64,000 nucleotides of DNA from Gordoniibacillus chartarius (GCF_042432825.1 NZ_JBHLWN010000008.1:62001-126000); one strand, 5' to 3'. Positions 23,194 to 32,342 are shown, counted from the stretch's first letter. The notes: generated by a model not told the origin, from the letters alone. Made by a program: numbers and translations.

Positions 23194-23982
23194 TTATATG
23201 AGGTCAAGAACTCCCGATATTTTGACCCCGCTGATCAGAATGAGGGAAGCGATGATGGCACGGGTAATTTTCGAAGGGGCCTTGGTCGATAGCGTGCTTC
23301 CGAGCAATACGCCCGGCACCGAGCCGAGCAGCAGGTTGAACGCGAGCTCAAAGTTTACGTTGCCGAGTCCCGCGTGAAGCACTCCGGCTACCGTGGCCAG
23401 GAAGAACGCATGCGCGATATCGGTCCCGACCAATCTGGCCGCGCTCATGCTGAACAAATACATCAAGGCGATGGCATACAGTGAGCCCGAACCGATCGAC
23501 GTAAGTCCGACGATGAAGCCTAATCCTGCTCCGATGGCGATGATAATGCCCTTCTTCTCTTCAATGGGTGCCGTCTGCAGACGATTGGGCTTTATCTTAT
23601 GATCAAAGAATGCCTTAAAGAGGGTCGCCGTCGCCGCCAAAATCAGCACGAAGCCGAGAGCATGCTTGATCAGCGCTTCCCCGTTATGGTAGTACGATTC
23701 AAACAGCCTCAGCAAAAAAACGGCCGCAACAACCGCCGGAATGCTGCCGATTGCGAAGTATTTGACGATGGCCCAGTCGATCGTCTTCTGACGCCAGTGC
23801 TGAATGACACCGAAAAATTTGGTGATGGAGTTATAAACAAGGTCAGTTCCGACAGCAATGGTCGGGTTTACGCCGATTATGACTAAAAGGGGGGTCAGCA
23901 GAGAAGCAGCTCCAACGCCGGTAAGTCCGACCAAAAACCCGACCAACATCCCCATACCTACAATGCCAAGACTGAGATCCAA
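23194..23982 (-). CDS. TauE/SafE-family membrane permease
   Basis: 262 residues, about eight helices in two homologous halves. The first half has GFLVGLTGVGAASLLTPLL and the second has GLGFIVGLTSIGSGSLYAIA, the repeated G-L-T-G-x-G signature of TauE/SafE transporters. These export or import sulfur-containing anions such as sulfite, sulfoacetate or taurine-derived compounds; the substrate here is unknown. TTG start, with AAGGGGGAG eight bases upstream. Monocistronic. The short helix-rich end (SGVKISGVLDLI) is normal for the family. Confidence 0.9.
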   Translation of the reverse strand: MDLSLGIVGMGMLVGFLVGLTGVGAASLLTPLLVIIGVNPTIAVGTDLVYNSITKFFGVIQHWRQKTIDWAIVKYFAIGSIPAVVAAVFLLRLFESYYHNGEALIKHALGFVLILAATATLFKAFFDHKIKPNRLQTAPIEEKKGIIIAIGAGLGFIVGLTSIGSGSLYAIALMYLFSMSAARLVGTDIAHAFFLATVAGVLHAGLGNVNFELAFNLLLGSVPGVLLGSTLSTKAPSKITRAIIASLILISGVKISGVLDLI

Positions 23983-24239
23983 CTTCTGCTCCCCCTTTAT
24001 TCAAAACCGATAAAAACTATAGGATTTATTCATTTTATTTGATTTTACGTATGTTGTAAAGAGACAAATCGAAGCGGCTATGCTCCAACATTTCATCAAA
24101 ACGGATGAATGTTTCGAGTGATATATTAGTTATTGACGCGGCGGGCATACGGTTATGCAAAATAAAGCGGCGCCAGCAGTCTTGAGAAGCTTCCGGCGTT
24201 CCTGTAGTCTAGTAGGGAAGAGGAGGCGATCACTAAGCG

Positions 24240-24791
24240 ATGAAGACTATCGCCGTTTTTTGCGGTTCGGGTACCGGGAACGATCCCGTCTATATGCGGG
24301 AAGCTGCAAATTTGGGGAAGGTTATAGCCGCAGAGGGCTTCGCTCTCGTTTACGGCGGAGCGACGGTCGGCTGCATGGGGGCTGTTGCGGATGCCACGAT
24401 GGAGGCCGGCGGCACCGTCATCGGCGTTATTCCGAAGAAGCTGGCGGATATCGAGATTGCGCACCACCGGCTCACCGAGCTTCATGTCGTGGATACGATG
24501 CATGAACGGAAGGCGATGATGGCCGATCTCGCGGATGCTTTCGTCGCCTTGCCCGGCGGTACCGGCACGCTGGAGGAATGGTTCGAGGTGCTGACCTGGG
24601 CGCATGTCGGCTATCACGCCAAGCCGTGCGCCCTGCTGAATGTTCATAATTATTACACACCGATGCTGTCGCTGATCGATCATATGGCCGAGCAAGGCTT
24701 CGTCAAAGAAGCGACGAAGCAGCTTATTATCGTTGAGAATGACCCGGCCGGCATGATCGAGAGACTGAAACGCGAAACTGTGAAAGCATGA
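24240..24791 (+). CDS. LOG-family protein (TIGR00730, nucleoside-monophosphate phosphoribohydrolase-like)
   Basis: 183 residues. The Rossmann fold starts IAVFCGSGTGNDPVYMREA, and the family signature PGGTGTLEEWFEVLTWAHVG is intact, with the upstream HERKAMMADLADAFVALPGG segment supplying the catalytic Arg and Glu. Members cleave N-glycosidic bonds of nucleoside 5'-monophosphates, in plants and some bacteria releasing cytokinins. The Bacillus counterpart (YvdD) has similar size. AGGAGG is thirteen bases before the ATG, slightly long. No partner genes; its terminator may be the one at 25225. Confidence 0.92.
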   Translation: MKTIAVFCGSGTGNDPVYMREAANLGKVIAAEGFALVYGGATVGCMGAVADATMEAGGTVIGVIPKKLADIEIAHHRLTELHVVDTMHERKAMMADLADAFVALPGGTGTLEEWFEVLTWAHVGYHAKPCALLNVHNYYTPMLSLIDHMAEQGFVKEATKQLIIVENDPAGMIERLKRETVKA

Positions 24792-25224
24792 GAAACCTTC
24801 TATCGGGGTGCTTTCAAGGATGAGCGACCACAATTCTCGCCCCACAAAGTGGCGAAATGCTTCGAAGCGAAATCGATTCGTATGCGGGGGTCCCCGGTAG
24901 CGGAAGGTTAATCGCCATTCAAAGGCTCATTTCGCTAAGCTTCCCGCCAGATAAGCCTGCGTAAATACAGGGGTCTTTTTCCTGTATATTTGGGCCGGTG
25001 TAGCCGGCGGCTGTCCGCGAGACAGGACGTCGGCGGGCAGCATTCCCCACGTCCACTGATACCTACATATCAACGCCATGCCCCATCAAGGTGCCGTTTC
25101 CAATGCGCGTTTCGCAGGCGCCCTGTAATTCGCCGAGCCCCATTCGGTTCAAGTTAGCGAATCGATATCGTACCCATGTACAAAATCAGGCTGTACCACT
25201 ATAATAGCTACATGTGACGAAGAA
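24792..25224 (+). other. Gene-free stretch, possible non-coding RNA
   Basis: More than 430 bases without a credible gene, ending in a strong terminator. It contains a small AATACAGG/CCTGTAT hairpin (24964-24989) and several GC-rich complementary segments. A TATAAT with a weak TGTACA 17 bases upstream (25177-25205) would start only about 20 bases before the terminator. I could not match it to 6S, SRP, tmRNA or RNase P RNA. Confidence 0.3.
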
Positions 25225-25266
25225 CGTCCCGAACCCTTTCTGCAGGAAAGGCTCGGGGCGTTTTTT
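25225..25266 (+). terminator. Strong intrinsic terminator
   Basis: CGTCCCGA-CCCTTTC pairs with GGAAAGG-CTCGGGGCG around TGCA, then TTTTTT. It faces rightwards, 430 bases after the LOG gene and before the convergent kinase gene. Confidence 0.85.
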
Positions 25267-25388
25267 GCATGACTAGTTTAATCAAAAGCCCCTTCAGCTC
25301 CGTTAACAGCGAAAAGTCATGGTATAAGGGGATCGGTCTCCCCTCCCGTAGCGGAATCAGCCGAAAAAGCGGACGCCGCGCAACCGGG

Positions 25389-26735
25389 CTACCCCCGCCG
25401 CAGCTTCGGCTCGACCTGCCGGTCCGCAGGCATAACGTCCCCGTCAGCGGAGAGCGGCAGCGTCACCGTGAACGCTGCGCCCTCTCCCGGCGCGCTGCTT
25501 ACGGCTACCGTACCGCCATGCAGCTCGACGATCTTCCTCACGATCGCCAGTCCCAGCCCGCTGCCGCCATGCTCGCGGTGGCGCGACCGGTCTGCCTTAT
25601 AAAACCGCTCGAATACGTGCTGCTGCTGCTCCGCACTCAAGCCGACGCCGGTATCCGCGAACGTGACTCTTACCGCATCTGCCCCCCCGTCGGAGCCCCT
25701 GCCACTGCCACTGCCCCTGCCCCCGTCACCGCCACTACCACTGTTACTACCATTAGCATGACCGTCGCTATTACCATTGCCATTGCCATTACCGTTACCC
25801 CTGCCGATGCCGTTGTCGTAAGCGCCGCTGACGGACCGCCCTATCCCGCCGCTCTCACCCTCGCCTTCAACAGGTCCGCCGCCCCAGCCGTCTTCACCGG
25901 CTCTCACGGTCACGGCCTCCACGCGAATCATCCCGCCGGGCGGCGTGAACTTCACCGCATTGTGCAGCAGATTCGTCCATACCTGACTCATCAGCTCCTC
26001 GTCCGCCGTCACGGTCAGATGCTCCTCCAGCCCGGCTTCGACGTCCAGCCCTTTGCCGGCCCACTGCGGCTCCGCCGACAGCACGATGTCCCGCAGCTGC
26101 CGATCCAGCCGGTACTCCGTCTTCTTGACCGGCTGATGCTCCGACTCGAGCGAGGTCAGCTTCAGCAAATTGTCGCTCAGCCGCGACAGACGAGCGCACT
26201 CCTTCTCGATGATATCGAGATAACGCTCGCGCTCTTCGGCGCTCAGGTCGTCCCGCCGCAGCGTCCGGGCGAACCCGCCGATCGACGTCAGCGGCGACTG
26301 GAATTCGTGCGATACGTTGGAGATGAACTCCTGCCGCATTTTTTCCATTTGAGACAGCTCGGAGGTCATCGTATTGATGCTTGCCAGCAGCTCCGCCATG
26401 GGCCAGTCGACATGGACCTCCTCAAGCGCTATCGGTTCATCCAGCTGACCGCGGCCAATGCGCCGAATCGACTCGATGAGCGAGTCGAACATGTTTCTCC
26501 GCCGGTCCTTGAACACGAATCCCAATAAGCCGACCGTCAGCACAATAAGCGACATCGCGGTCAACAAGGTGATGAACGAGGCGATCCATTCCGGCGGCCT
26601 TGCATCGAGCCAGCTGTACAGCCCCCACAATCCGTATTGTGCCGCCGCCCAGGCTGCGAACAAAATCGCCACAGGCAGAGCGATCCGGCTCGCTAACGCC
26701 CCCGCCCCAAACCGCTTGCCGCGCCTTCCTCTCAT
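25389..26735 (-). CDS. Two-component sensor histidine kinase with Gly/Asn-rich insertion in the ATPase domain
   Basis: 448 residues from an ATG with GGAGGTG nine bases upstream, overlapping the regulator's stop as ATGA. Helices at about 17-36 and 52-75, then a HAMP-like region. The dimerisation box has His143 in FISNVSHEFQSPLTSIGG. ATPase motifs are N box NLLHNAVKFT (Asn259), G1 FADTGVGL (Asp361), F box ERFYKADRS and G2 GGSGLGLAI. Residues 280-353, between the N and G1 boxes, are a low-complexity Gly/Asn/Ser/Asp insertion absent from ordinary kinases. It presumably phosphorylates the OmpR-type regulator upstream in the operon. The signal is unknown; the very short extracytoplasmic loop suggests intramembrane sensing, perhaps through the ABC exporter. 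Confidence 0.92.
   Translation of the reverse strand: MRGRRGKRFGAGALASRIALPVAILFAAWAAAQYGLWGLYSWLDARPPEWIASFITLLTAMSLIVLTVGLLGFVFKDRRRNMFDSLIESIRRIGRGQLDEPIALEEVHVDWPMAELLASINTMTSELSQMEKMRQEFISNVSHEFQSPLTSIGGFARTLRRDDLSAEERERYLDIIEKECARLSRLSDNLLKLTSLESEHQPVKKTEYRLDRQLRDIVLSAEPQWAGKGLDVEAGLEEHLTVTADEELMSQVWTNLLHNAVKFTPPGGMIRVEAVTVRAGEDGWGGGPVEGEGESGGIGRSVSGAYDNGIGRGNGNGNGNGNSDGHANGSNSGSGGDGGRGSGSGRGSDGGADAVRVTFADTGVGLSAEQQQHVFERFYKADRSRHREHGGSGLGLAIVRKIVELHGGTVAVSSAPGEGAAFTVTLPLSADGDVMPADRQVEPKLRRG
25677..25898 (-). repeat. Low-complexity Gly/Asn/Ser codon tract inside a kinase ATPase domain
   Basis: About 74 codons with hexanucleotide repetition (GGCAAT/GGTAAC-like units on the coding strand), encoding residues 280-353 of the kinase. 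Confidence 0.8.
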
Positions 26736-27412
26736 GAGATCGTCACCTCCAGCCGATACCCGAGCCCGCGAATGGTGCGAATGCGAAAGCCCGCCTCCTC
26801 CTCGGCAAAACGGTCCCGAAGCCGGTTCACATGCACGTCGAGCGTTCGCTCGTTGCCTTCGAAATCGACGCCCCAAATGTCCTCGATCAGCTTATCCCGC
26901 GGCAGCGTCCGCCCGGCATTGGCCGCCAGCTTATACAGCAGCTCGAACTCCTTGAGCGGCAATGTGACCGGCACACCGCCAACCGCGGCCTCATGGGTCC
27001 TGCTGTCCATGCGCAGCCGCCCCGCCTGCACCTGCTGCGAAACGGAGATGCGATACCGCTTCAAGAGCGCCTTCACCCGGGCGGCCAGTTCCTCGGCTTC
27101 GAACGGCTTCACCAAATAATCGTCGACGCCGAGCCGAAATCCGCGCACTTTATCCGACGTCTCTCCTTTGGCCGTCAGCATCAGGATCGGCAGCTCGTCG
27201 CCGTTCCCGCGCAGCCGCGCCACAAGCTCCCAGCCGTCCATCCGAGGCATCATCACATCGACAACAGCGAGATCCATCCGCTCCCGGGCCAGCAGCTCCA
27301 GCGCCGTCGCACCGTCTTCCGCCGTTACGGCGGCCAGTCCTTCCTGGCGCAGCACGACGCTCACCAGCTCCCGCAAATGCGGATCGTCATCCACAATCAA
27401 AATTTTCGTCAC
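26732..27412 (-). CDS. OmpR-family response regulator
   Basis: 226 residues. Receiver domain with acidic pocket DDD at 8-10, phospho-acceptor Asp52 (LAVVDVMMPRMDG), Thr in MLTAKGE and Lys in DYLVKPF. The C-terminal winged helix has LPLKEFELLYKLAANAGRTL and the recognition segment NERTLDVHVNRLRDRF. The GTG start overlaps the ABC exporter stop (GTGA), and the kinase starts in its own stop (ATGA), so exporter, regulator and kinase are tightly coupled. Direct repeats TTTCAG-N5-TTTCAG upstream of the operon, on the side of the divergent HD-GYP gene, have the 11-bp period expected of its binding site. Confidence 0.95.
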   Translation of the reverse strand: MTKILIVDDDPHLRELVSVVLRQEGLAAVTAEDGATALELLARERMDLAVVDVMMPRMDGWELVARLRGNGDELPILMLTAKGETSDKVRGFRLGVDDYLVKPFEAEELAARVKALLKRYRISVSQQVQAGRLRMDSRTHEAAVGGVPVTLPLKEFELLYKLAANAGRTLPRDKLIEDIWGVDFEGNERTLDVHVNRLRDRFAEEEAGFRIRTIRGLGYRLEVTIS

Positions 27413-29274
27413 TCCGCACTCCGCTCCCCCGCCGCCAGTACAAGCCCCTGTCCCTCAGCCGCACGCCGCACCCGCTCCGAACCACCCTCCGAACCCGGTT
27501 GCCCATCCTTCGCCTTCAGCTGGTGGTCCGCAAACTCCCGGTACAGCGCATGCGTCCGGTACAGCTCTTCATGAGTGCCGATCCCGGTAACAACCCCCTT
27601 GTCGAGGAAAACGATCCGGTCGGCGTTCTTCACGGTCGCCAACCGATGCGCGATGACGACCGTCGTTCGTCCGGCCATCACGTTGTCGAGCGCCTCCTGC
27701 ACGACGATTTCCGATTTGCTGTCGAGACTCGACGTCGCTTCGTCGAGCAGCAGCAGCTTCGGATCGCGCAGCAGCGCGCGGGCGATGGCGATACGCTGGC
27801 GCTGCCCGCCGGACAGCTTCATCCCGCGCTCGCCGACCTGCGTATCGTAGCCGTCCGGCAGCGCCTCGATGAAGCCGTCCGCGTAAGCGAGCCGCGCCGC
27901 CGCCCGCAGCTCTTCTTCCGATACAACACGGCAGAGTCCGTATACGAGGTTATCGCGTATCGTCCCTGCCAGAATCGGGCTCTCCTGCGATACGTAGCCG
28001 ATCCGTCTCCGCCAGGAGGTCAGCGTGTATGCCTCCAGCGGCTCGCTGCCGTATCTGAGTGTCCCCTCCTTCGGCTTATAGAAGCGCTCGAGCAGCGCGA
28101 ACAGCGTCGTCTTGCCGCTTCCGGACGGTCCGACGACCGCCGTTACTTGCCCCGGCTCAATCGTGAAGCTGACGCCGCGCAGTACAGGCTCCTCCGCTTT
28201 GTAGCCGAACGTCACGCCGTCCAGCGCGATTGCCGCTCCTGCGTCCCCGGCGCCCAGCACCTTGCCCGCTCCCCGCTCCTCCTCGGCATGATCCAGCGTC
28301 GCCAGCATCTCTTCGGTCGCCCCCATCGCCTTCTGCAGCTGAGTGACGAACATCGTAATTTGCTGGATCGGCATAACAATCTGGAACACGTACAGAATGA
28401 AGGCGATCAGCGCCCCTGTCGTAATCTCTCCCGAGGCGACCCGCATGCCCCCGTATCCGACGATCAGCACCATCAGCAGCATAACAACAAGCCCGATCAC
28501 CGGAAAAATCAACGCCTGAATCCGGCCTTCGCGAAGCCCGAACCGATACAGCTGCTCGACGCCGGACTTACCGCGTTCCTCCGCAAACGGCTCGGCGTTG
28601 GAAATCTTCAGCAGCCGGATTTCCGACAGGACGCCGCTGAGGAACGCCGCGAACGACGCCGTCTCATCCTGCAGGCCCTTCGATACTTTATACATGCTTC
28701 GTCCCAGCGGCACGAGTACGGCCGCGGTGAGCGGCAGACCGACGAGCAGCAGCGTCGTCAGCTTCCAATCCAGCACGAACAGCACCGCAACAGCTCCGAT
28801 AATGGAAATGATACCGGTCACGAATCCCGACAGATGCTCCGTAATGACCCCTTTGACGACGCCGGTGTCGTTCATCATCCGGCTCACCGTCTCTCCGGAC
28901 TGCCGCTCGTCGAAATACGATACCGGCAGTACGAGCAGCTTGTTCCAAAGCAGCTCCCTCAGTCTTGCCACGACCTGCTGGCCGACCCGTCCGAGCAAAT
29001 AGACCGATAAACCGCTGGCTACCGCTTGCAGCAGGAACGCGCCGACAATGCCGGCGATTTGAATTCCGCTTAGGGACGAGAGGGAGAAGCCGTCGACGAG
29101 ATTTTTCGTAAATAGCGGTATCGTTAAGCTTGCACCGGTTGTGATGATACTCAGCAGCAGCGCCGCCGACAGCAGCGCCTTCGAAGGCCGGATCCGGCCG
29201 AGCAGCTGCAGGAACGGCCGTATGCCGATGGCGCGGGGCGCACCCGCCGCAGCTTGATTTTGAATGGTAGTCAT
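27409..29274 (-). CDS. ABC exporter half-transporter (fused permease and ATPase, multidrug type)
   Basis: About 621 residues. An exporter-type six-helix domain (about 25-320) is followed by a nucleotide-binding domain with Walker A GPSGSGKTTL, signature LSGGQRQRIAIARALL, Walker B LLLLDEATSSLD and the H-loop VIAHRLATV. It resembles BmrA/LmrA-like homodimeric multidrug or lipid exporters. The last 40 residues are an unconserved charged tail. The start at 29274 is chosen because AAGGAG lies eight bases upstream; a GTG three codons earlier is the alternative. First gene of an operon with a two-component system, so its expression is likely induced by the exported compound. Confidence 0.93.
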   Translation of the reverse strand: MTTIQNQAAAGAPRAIGIRPFLQLLGRIRPSKALLSAALLLSIITTGASLTIPLFTKNLVDGFSLSSLSGIQIAGIVGAFLLQAVASGLSVYLLGRVGQQVVARLRELLWNKLLVLPVSYFDERQSGETVSRMMNDTGVVKGVITEHLSGFVTGIISIIGAVAVLFVLDWKLTTLLLVGLPLTAAVLVPLGRSMYKVSKGLQDETASFAAFLSGVLSEIRLLKISNAEPFAEERGKSGVEQLYRFGLREGRIQALIFPVIGLVVMLLMVLIVGYGGMRVASGEITTGALIAFILYVFQIVMPIQQITMFVTQLQKAMGATEEMLATLDHAEEERGAGKVLGAGDAGAAIALDGVTFGYKAEEPVLRGVSFTIEPGQVTAVVGPSGSGKTTLFALLERFYKPKEGTLRYGSEPLEAYTLTSWRRRIGYVSQESPILAGTIRDNLVYGLCRVVSEEELRAAARLAYADGFIEALPDGYDTQVGERGMKLSGGQRQRIAIARALLRDPKLLLLDEATSSLDSKSEIVVQEALDNVMAGRTTVVIAHRLATVKNADRIVFLDKGVVTGIGTHEELYRTHALYREFADHQLKAKDGQPGSEGGSERVRRAAEGQGLVLAAGERSAE

Positions 29275-29443
29275 GCCATACACTCCTTACGTTCTTGAGA
29301 TGCCCTTACTTTAGCTCACGAATGTAAATTGAAGTTAAACCGTATGCGCCAATATCCACCCAGTTGAACCCAGTTTATCGTGTCCGCCCCAAAAATGAAA
29401 ACGCACGGCGCGCTTATCGGCAATATTGCCTTTCATTGGTTAT

Positions 29444-29482
29444 TTTCAGCAGGTTTTCAGTTCCTGTTCAGGCTACATTCAT
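29444..29482. promoter_or_regulatory. 11-bp-phased direct repeats, probable OmpR-type regulator site
   Basis: TTTCAG (29444), TTTCAG (29455), GTTCAG (29466) and ATTCAT (29477) repeat every 11 bases, one helical turn. The last copy sits where the -35 of a rightward promoter with TATAAG at 29498-29503 would be. This suggests activation of the HD-GYP/chemoreceptor operon, or autoregulation of the divergent exporter-regulator-kinase operon. Confidence 0.6.
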
Positions 29483-29554
29483 GCAGCAATTATAGGATAT
29501 AAGACATACATAATAGGCATATAGACCTGGGGGGACCCCGGCAGAGGAGGAATC

Positions 29555-30559
29555 ATGCGCAAATCGTTCAATACGAGACTGGGATGGTGGCTGGAAAGGC
29601 CGGGTTGGTTCATTTGGTGCTTCATCTCGCTTCTGCCCTTCTGCTGCTTGCTTCAGACGTACGATACGGATCCTTTTATATCCACCGCGTTATTCTTGCT
29701 TACGAGCGTGCTCGAAGGGATCGGCCTATGGCGGCTCGGCGCATACATGCTGCTGCCGGCTTCGCTCGGGGTGACGCTGCTTCAGTACGGGCTTGCCGGC
29801 CACGGCCCCAACGCTCATTGGCATTGGATAACCATTCAGCTGATGATCCATTTCACGACGGCGTGGCTGACCCGGGGGCTTGTCAAACATTTTATTGAGG
29901 CGGGGCAAACGAACCTGGATATGATCCTCGCGCTCAGCAAGTCTCTCGATTCCCGCGACCCGTACACAGCGTTCCACTCCGACAATGTGGCGCATTATGC
30001 GGTTCAACTGGCCGCGGCCATGAAGCTGCCGGAATCCGTCCGGAAGGCCGTCTACGTCGGAGGACTTCTGCACGATATCGGCAAGATCGGGGTGCCTGAA
30101 GCGATATTGTCCAAGCCTTCCCGATTGGATGAGCACGAATATCACATCATTAAGCAGCACCCGGCGCTTGGCTACGACATCTTAAAGCATATCCCGAAAT
30201 TCAAGCATAACGGTGTGCTCCAAATAGTTCGCCATCACCACGAGCGCTACGACGGAAAAGGCTACCCCAGCGGTCTGAAAGGGGACGAAATCCCCTTAGC
30301 TGCAAGAATCATCGCCGTAGCGGACGCCTTTGACGCCATGGTATCCAAGCGGGCGTACCGCAAGCAAGACACGAATATCGAATATGCGCTGGATGAAATC
30401 CGCAAAGGGCGCGGCAGCCAGTTCGATCCGAATATCGCGGCATTGTTCCTGGATCTGGTGGAGTACGGACAGCTTCGTATGCCGCTTTCCGTAACCGGAC
30501 AACACGCTGCAAAATCGAATGCCATACTTCGTAGAACGTTGAGGGGGATATCCACATGA
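29555..30559 (+). CDS. Membrane-bound HD-GYP domain protein (c-di-GMP phosphodiesterase type)
   Basis: 334 residues. Residues 1-110 hold about four hydrophobic segments. The HD-GYP domain spans about 125-310, with metal ligands in HSDNVAHYAVQLA, HDIGKIGVPE and HHERYDGKGYPSGLKGDEIP, where the GYP signature is intact. Such domains hydrolyse cyclic di-GMP, so this is probably a membrane-associated phosphodiesterase. GAGGAGG precedes the ATG. Its TGA overlaps the ATG of the chemoreceptor gene, linking second-messenger turnover with chemotaxis signalling. Phosphodiesterase activity is predicted only. Confidence 0.93.
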   Translation: MRKSFNTRLGWWLERPGWFIWCFISLLPFCCLLQTYDTDPFISTALFLLTSVLEGIGLWRLGAYMLLPASLGVTLLQYGLAGHGPNAHWHWITIQLMIHFTTAWLTRGLVKHFIEAGQTNLDMILALSKSLDSRDPYTAFHSDNVAHYAVQLAAAMKLPESVRKAVYVGGLLHDIGKIGVPEAILSKPSRLDEHEYHIIKQHPALGYDILKHIPKFKHNGVLQIVRHHHERYDGKGYPSGLKGDEIPLAARIIAVADAFDAMVSKRAYRKQDTNIEYALDEIRKGRGSQFDPNIAALFLDLVEYGQLRMPLSVTGQHAAKSNAILRRTLRGIST

Positions 30560-32256
30560 AGCTGACAATCGGCAAAAAATTGGGTGCGGGATTTATCGTG
30601 ATTTTACTGCTCCTTCTATCAATGGGAGCCATATCGACAACAAAGCTGATTGCGATGGGCGACAAAGCGAAAGAAATCGAAGCCGTCCATTTGCACAGCG
30701 TTCAGCTCCTCGGTCAAATCAAAGCGTCCATTGTGAATATCGAAAGGCTTACCCTGCGGTACGTGCTGGAACGGGATACGACGGAGAGAAGCGCTCTCGA
30801 GACGCAAATCAATAATTCGATCGAAGCGCTGAGGTCCGAGAAAAGCCAGTATGCGCAGCTGATCAAAACCGATGCGGACAAAGCGGCCTTCACGGCACTG
30901 GAGCAAAGCGGAGAGCAAATGAAAACGTACACGTCCGCACTTCTGCAGTCCGTGAAATCCGGCGATGCCGCCGCCGTCGAGAAGACGGCGAATGAAATGA
31001 AGACTCCGTTCAATGAAGCGATTCGGATCGTCGATCAATTGACGGATTCGAGCCGTGCGGCGTCGGATCAGGCGCTGTCCGAATCCCTTCAGTTATATGA
31101 AACCGGCCGTGAAACCGTCGATACCATCAGCATTCTTGCGCTCATTCTGGCAGCATTGCTGTCGTGGATCATGACTCGGATGATGACGAAGCCGATCGTT
31201 CGGATGTCCAGCGCGGCTAAGAAGATTGCAGCCGGGGATTTGACTTCGGAAGATATTCACGTGGGGAGTACAGACGAGCTCGGCGAACTGGCGGAAGCGT
31301 TCAATCAAATGAATGCCAATCTGCGTACGCTGATCCGCAAGGTGGGCTCCGGCGCAGAGCAAGTAGCCGCGTCAGCTGAAGAGCTGACGGCAACGACCGA
31401 GCAAATCCGAACGGCATCGGAGCAAATCGCGGCTGCGGTCGAGAAGGTCGCGCACGGCTCCGGGCAGCAGGCGCTCAGTATTCATGAAAGCAACGCTTCC
31501 TTCCAGGAAATGGCGAGCGGCATGAAGCAAATTGCCGTCCATGTGGAGAGCGTCAATTCCGCAGTCATCCATGCTTCCGCCATAGCCTCCGAAGGAAATG
31601 CGACCGTGCAGTCAACCGTTGACCAGATGAATTCGATTCACACTACGGTGGCCGGTCTGGCAAGATCCGTACATAGCTTGAGAGAACGCTCCGCCAATAT
31701 CGGTCAGATCGTTGAGGTCATCACCGGCATCGCCAGGCAGACGAACCTCCTCTCCCTGAATGCAGCCATAGAAGCGGCGAGAGTCGGAGACAGCGGCAGC
31801 GGTTTTGCCGTAGTAGCCAAGGAAGTCCGCAAGCTGGCGGAGCAATCGGCCCAATCCGCCGAACAGATCGCCGAGCTGATCGGCGCGATCCAAGAGGAGA
31901 CCCGGCAGGTTGCAGCGCTGATGGAAACCGGCACTCATGAAGTTTCCGAAGGGATTGAGGCCGTACATCTGGCCGGAGAATCGTTCCGGCAAATTCAGAA
32001 ATCGGTGAATGAGGTTGCCGTCCAGATCCAGGAAGTATCCGCCGCAACAGAGCAAATTACGGCAAGCACGGAGCAGGTAGCGTACTCCTTCTCGCTGATT
32101 GCGGATATTACCGAGCAAACGACGGAAGGGACGGACCGGGTAAAAGCATCCGTGGATGCGCAGGTCGCCTCCATGCTGGAAATCTCCGTCTTTTCCGCCG
32201 CTTTGTCGCAAATGTCGGAAGATTTGCAAAACCTTATTATGAAATTTAAGGTTTGA
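30556..32256 (+). CDS. Methyl-accepting chemotaxis protein
   Basis: 566 residues with the standard layout: membrane helix at about 13-31, a four-helix-bundle-like sensor to about 190, a second helix (ISILALILAALLSWIM), HAMP (TKPIVRMSSAAKKIAAGDL) and a long cytoplasmic coiled coil. The signalling tip reads IARQTNLLSLNAAIEAARVG. It senses an extracellular or envelope cue and controls CheA. The 4-base overlap with the HD-GYP gene suggests equal co-translation. No chemotaxis kinase genes are nearby. The stator genes motAB lie 11 kb further on but in a separate unit. Confidence 0.95.
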   Translation: MKLTIGKKLGAGFIVILLLLLSMGAISTTKLIAMGDKAKEIEAVHLHSVQLLGQIKASIVNIERLTLRYVLERDTTERSALETQINNSIEALRSEKSQYAQLIKTDADKAAFTALEQSGEQMKTYTSALLQSVKSGDAAAVEKTANEMKTPFNEAIRIVDQLTDSSRAASDQALSESLQLYETGRETVDTISILALILAALLSWIMTRMMTKPIVRMSSAAKKIAAGDLTSEDIHVGSTDELGELAEAFNQMNANLRTLIRKVGSGAEQVAASAEELTATTEQIRTASEQIAAAVEKVAHGSGQQALSIHESNASFQEMASGMKQIAVHVESVNSAVIHASAIASEGNATVQSTVDQMNSIHTTVAGLARSVHSLRERSANIGQIVEVITGIARQTNLLSLNAAIEAARVGDSGSGFAVVAKEVRKLAEQSAQSAEQIAELIGAIQEETRQVAALMETGTHEVSEGIEAVHLAGESFRQIQKSVNEVAVQIQEVSAATEQITASTEQVAYSFSLIADITEQTTEGTDRVKASVDAQVASMLEISVFSAALSQMSEDLQNLIMKFKV

Positions 32257-32267
32257 TGATGCGCATT

Positions 32268-32302
32268 GAGGCTGTTCCAAGGGTACACTTTGGGACAGCC
32301 TC
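32268..32302 (+). terminator. Probable terminator hairpin after the chemoreceptor gene
   Basis: GAGGCTGTTCCAA pairs with TTTGGGACAGCCTC, a 13-bp stem starting 12 bases after the stop. The following tract is only moderately T-rich. Confidence 0.6.
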
Positions 32303-32342
32303 TTCGTGCTTCGCTTGCCGTACCTTCTTCCTGTAAATGTAG

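Noticed and set aside
24961..25190. Possible 6S or SRP RNA in the gap after the LOG gene
   Set aside because: Could not find the conserved SRP apical loop or a convincing 6S central bubble. Kept only as an unassigned non-coding candidate.
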